Position numbers and translations under genes: made by a program | Notes under the pieces: model-generated | The model's database searches: none | The model's input: only the letters and a program-made list of their open reading frames with translations | Told to the model about the DNA's origin: nothing | DNA from: Actinobacteria bacterium UBA3028 | Lineage (GTDB): Bacteria > Actinomycetota > Actinomycetes > Nanopelagicales > Nanopelagicaceae | Length of the DNA stretch: 5,674 bases | Reading direction: 5' to 3' | NCBI GenBank assembly: GCA_002367715.1 | Contig: DFDL01000022.1 | Coordinates: 1 to 5,674, forward strand | Shown: in pieces, positions 5,142 through 5,674 of the stretch | Position numbering within the stretch: position 1 is the first letter of the stretch | Layout: each line of letters opens with the position of its first letter

Positions 5142-5674
5142 ATGTCACGTATCGGTCGTAGCCCAATCACAGTTCCATCTGGCGTTGAAGTTTCAATCGC
5201 TGGTTCATCAGTAACGGTAAAGGGACCTAAGGGTTCACTTACTCACGTTATTGCAGAACCAATTGCAATTTCTCAAGAAGGAACAACACTTACTCTTACT
5301 CGCCCTGATGATGGACGCTCAGCTCGTTCACTTCACGGCTTATCACGTTCCTTGGTATCAAATTTGATCGAAGGCGTAACAAATGGTTATTCAAAGTCAA
5401 TCACCATTGTTGGTGTTGGTTATCGTGTAGCTGAAAAGGGCAAGGGACTTGAGTTCCAGCTTGGATACAGCCACTCAATCGATTTCCCGGCTCCTGAAGG
5501 AATCACATTTAAAGTTGATTCTCCAACTCGCTTCCATGTATCTGGAATCGATAAGCAACTTGTCGGAGAGACTGTTGCAAAGATTCAAAAGCTTCGTAAA
5601 TCCGATCCCTATAAGGGCAAGGGTTTGCACTTGGATGGACAACGTGTCCGTCGCAAGCAAGGAAAGACAGGTAA
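5142..5674 (+). CDS. rplF: 50S ribosomal protein L6, missing only its extreme 3' end
   Basis: L6 binds 23S rRNA near the sarcin-ricin loop and the factor-binding site of the 50S subunit. The frame from ATG 5142 gives 177 complete codons (MSRIGRSPITVPSGVEVSIA onward) and runs off the window without a stop. It has the duplicated L6 fold: the first domain ends near residue 80 with RSLHGLSRSLVSNLIEGVT, the second holds GVGYRV at 91-96, GYSH at 108-111 and GIDKQ at 135-139. The C-terminal signature DPYKGKGLHLDGQRVRRKQG at 155-174 is followed by KTG. The last two bases, AA, would begin the expected final lysine, so probably only about one codon and the stop are missing. Sequence and length closely fit mycobacterial L6 (179 residues). 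rpsH lies 5 bases upstream. Confidence 0.97.
   Translation, partial: MSRIGRSPITVPSGVEVSIAGSSVTVKGPKGSLTHVIAEPIAISQEGTTLTLTRPDDGRSARSLHGLSRSLVSNLIEGVTNGYSKSITIVGVGYRVAEKGKGLEFQLGYSHSIDFPAPEGITFKVDSPTRFHVSGIDKQLVGETVAKIQKLRKSDPYKGKGLHLDGQRVRRKQGKTG

Overview
This window is a continuous piece of the bacterial S10-spc ribosomal-protein gene cluster. Every confident gene lies on the plus strand. The order is rplB (3' part), rpsS, rplV, rpsC, rplP, rpmC, rpsQ, rplN, rplX, rplE, rpsZ/rpsN (zinc-type S14), rpsH and rplF (all but its last codons). That makes five small-subunit proteins (S19, S3, S17, S14, S8) and eight large-subunit proteins (L2, L22, L16, L29, L14, L24, L5, L6). No mobile element, CRISPR array, tRNA, rRNA or foreign gene is visible.

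The proteins point to an actinobacterium. S8 begins MTMTDPIADM, L22 carries a Lys/Ala/Pro-rich tail like that of mycobacterial L22, S3 has a long Ala/Pro/Arg-rich C-terminal extension, S14 is the short four-cysteine form, and L6 closely resembles mycobacterial L6. Base composition is about half G+C (five lines counted by hand gave 40-53%), well below typical high-GC actinobacteria. A freshwater streamlined lineage such as Nanopelagicales (acI, Planktophila-like) is a reasonable guess, but this is inference.

Layout: positions 1-3172 hold the distal S10 operon, and 3187-5674 hold the proximal spc operon. Only 14 bases separate rpsQ from rplN, with no visible terminator or promoter, so the two classical operons are probably read as one transcript. 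Most junctions are overlaps or gaps of 15 bases or less: 8-base overlap rpsS/rplV, direct abutment rplV/rpsC, TAATG at rplP/rpmC and rplX/rplE, ATGA at rpmC/rpsQ. Most Shine-Dalgarno sequences lie inside the end of the preceding gene, which suggests translational coupling.

The only real gap is 4641-4731, between the S14 and S8 genes. It holds a near-perfect 17-base palindrome containing AAGGAG, a possible 12-codon ORF that overlaps the rpsH start as ATGA, and a small GGCC hairpin over the likely rpsH ribosome-binding site. This gap is the best candidate for regulation in the window. The rest is ordinary, highly conserved housekeeping sequence, and I found no convincing novel system.
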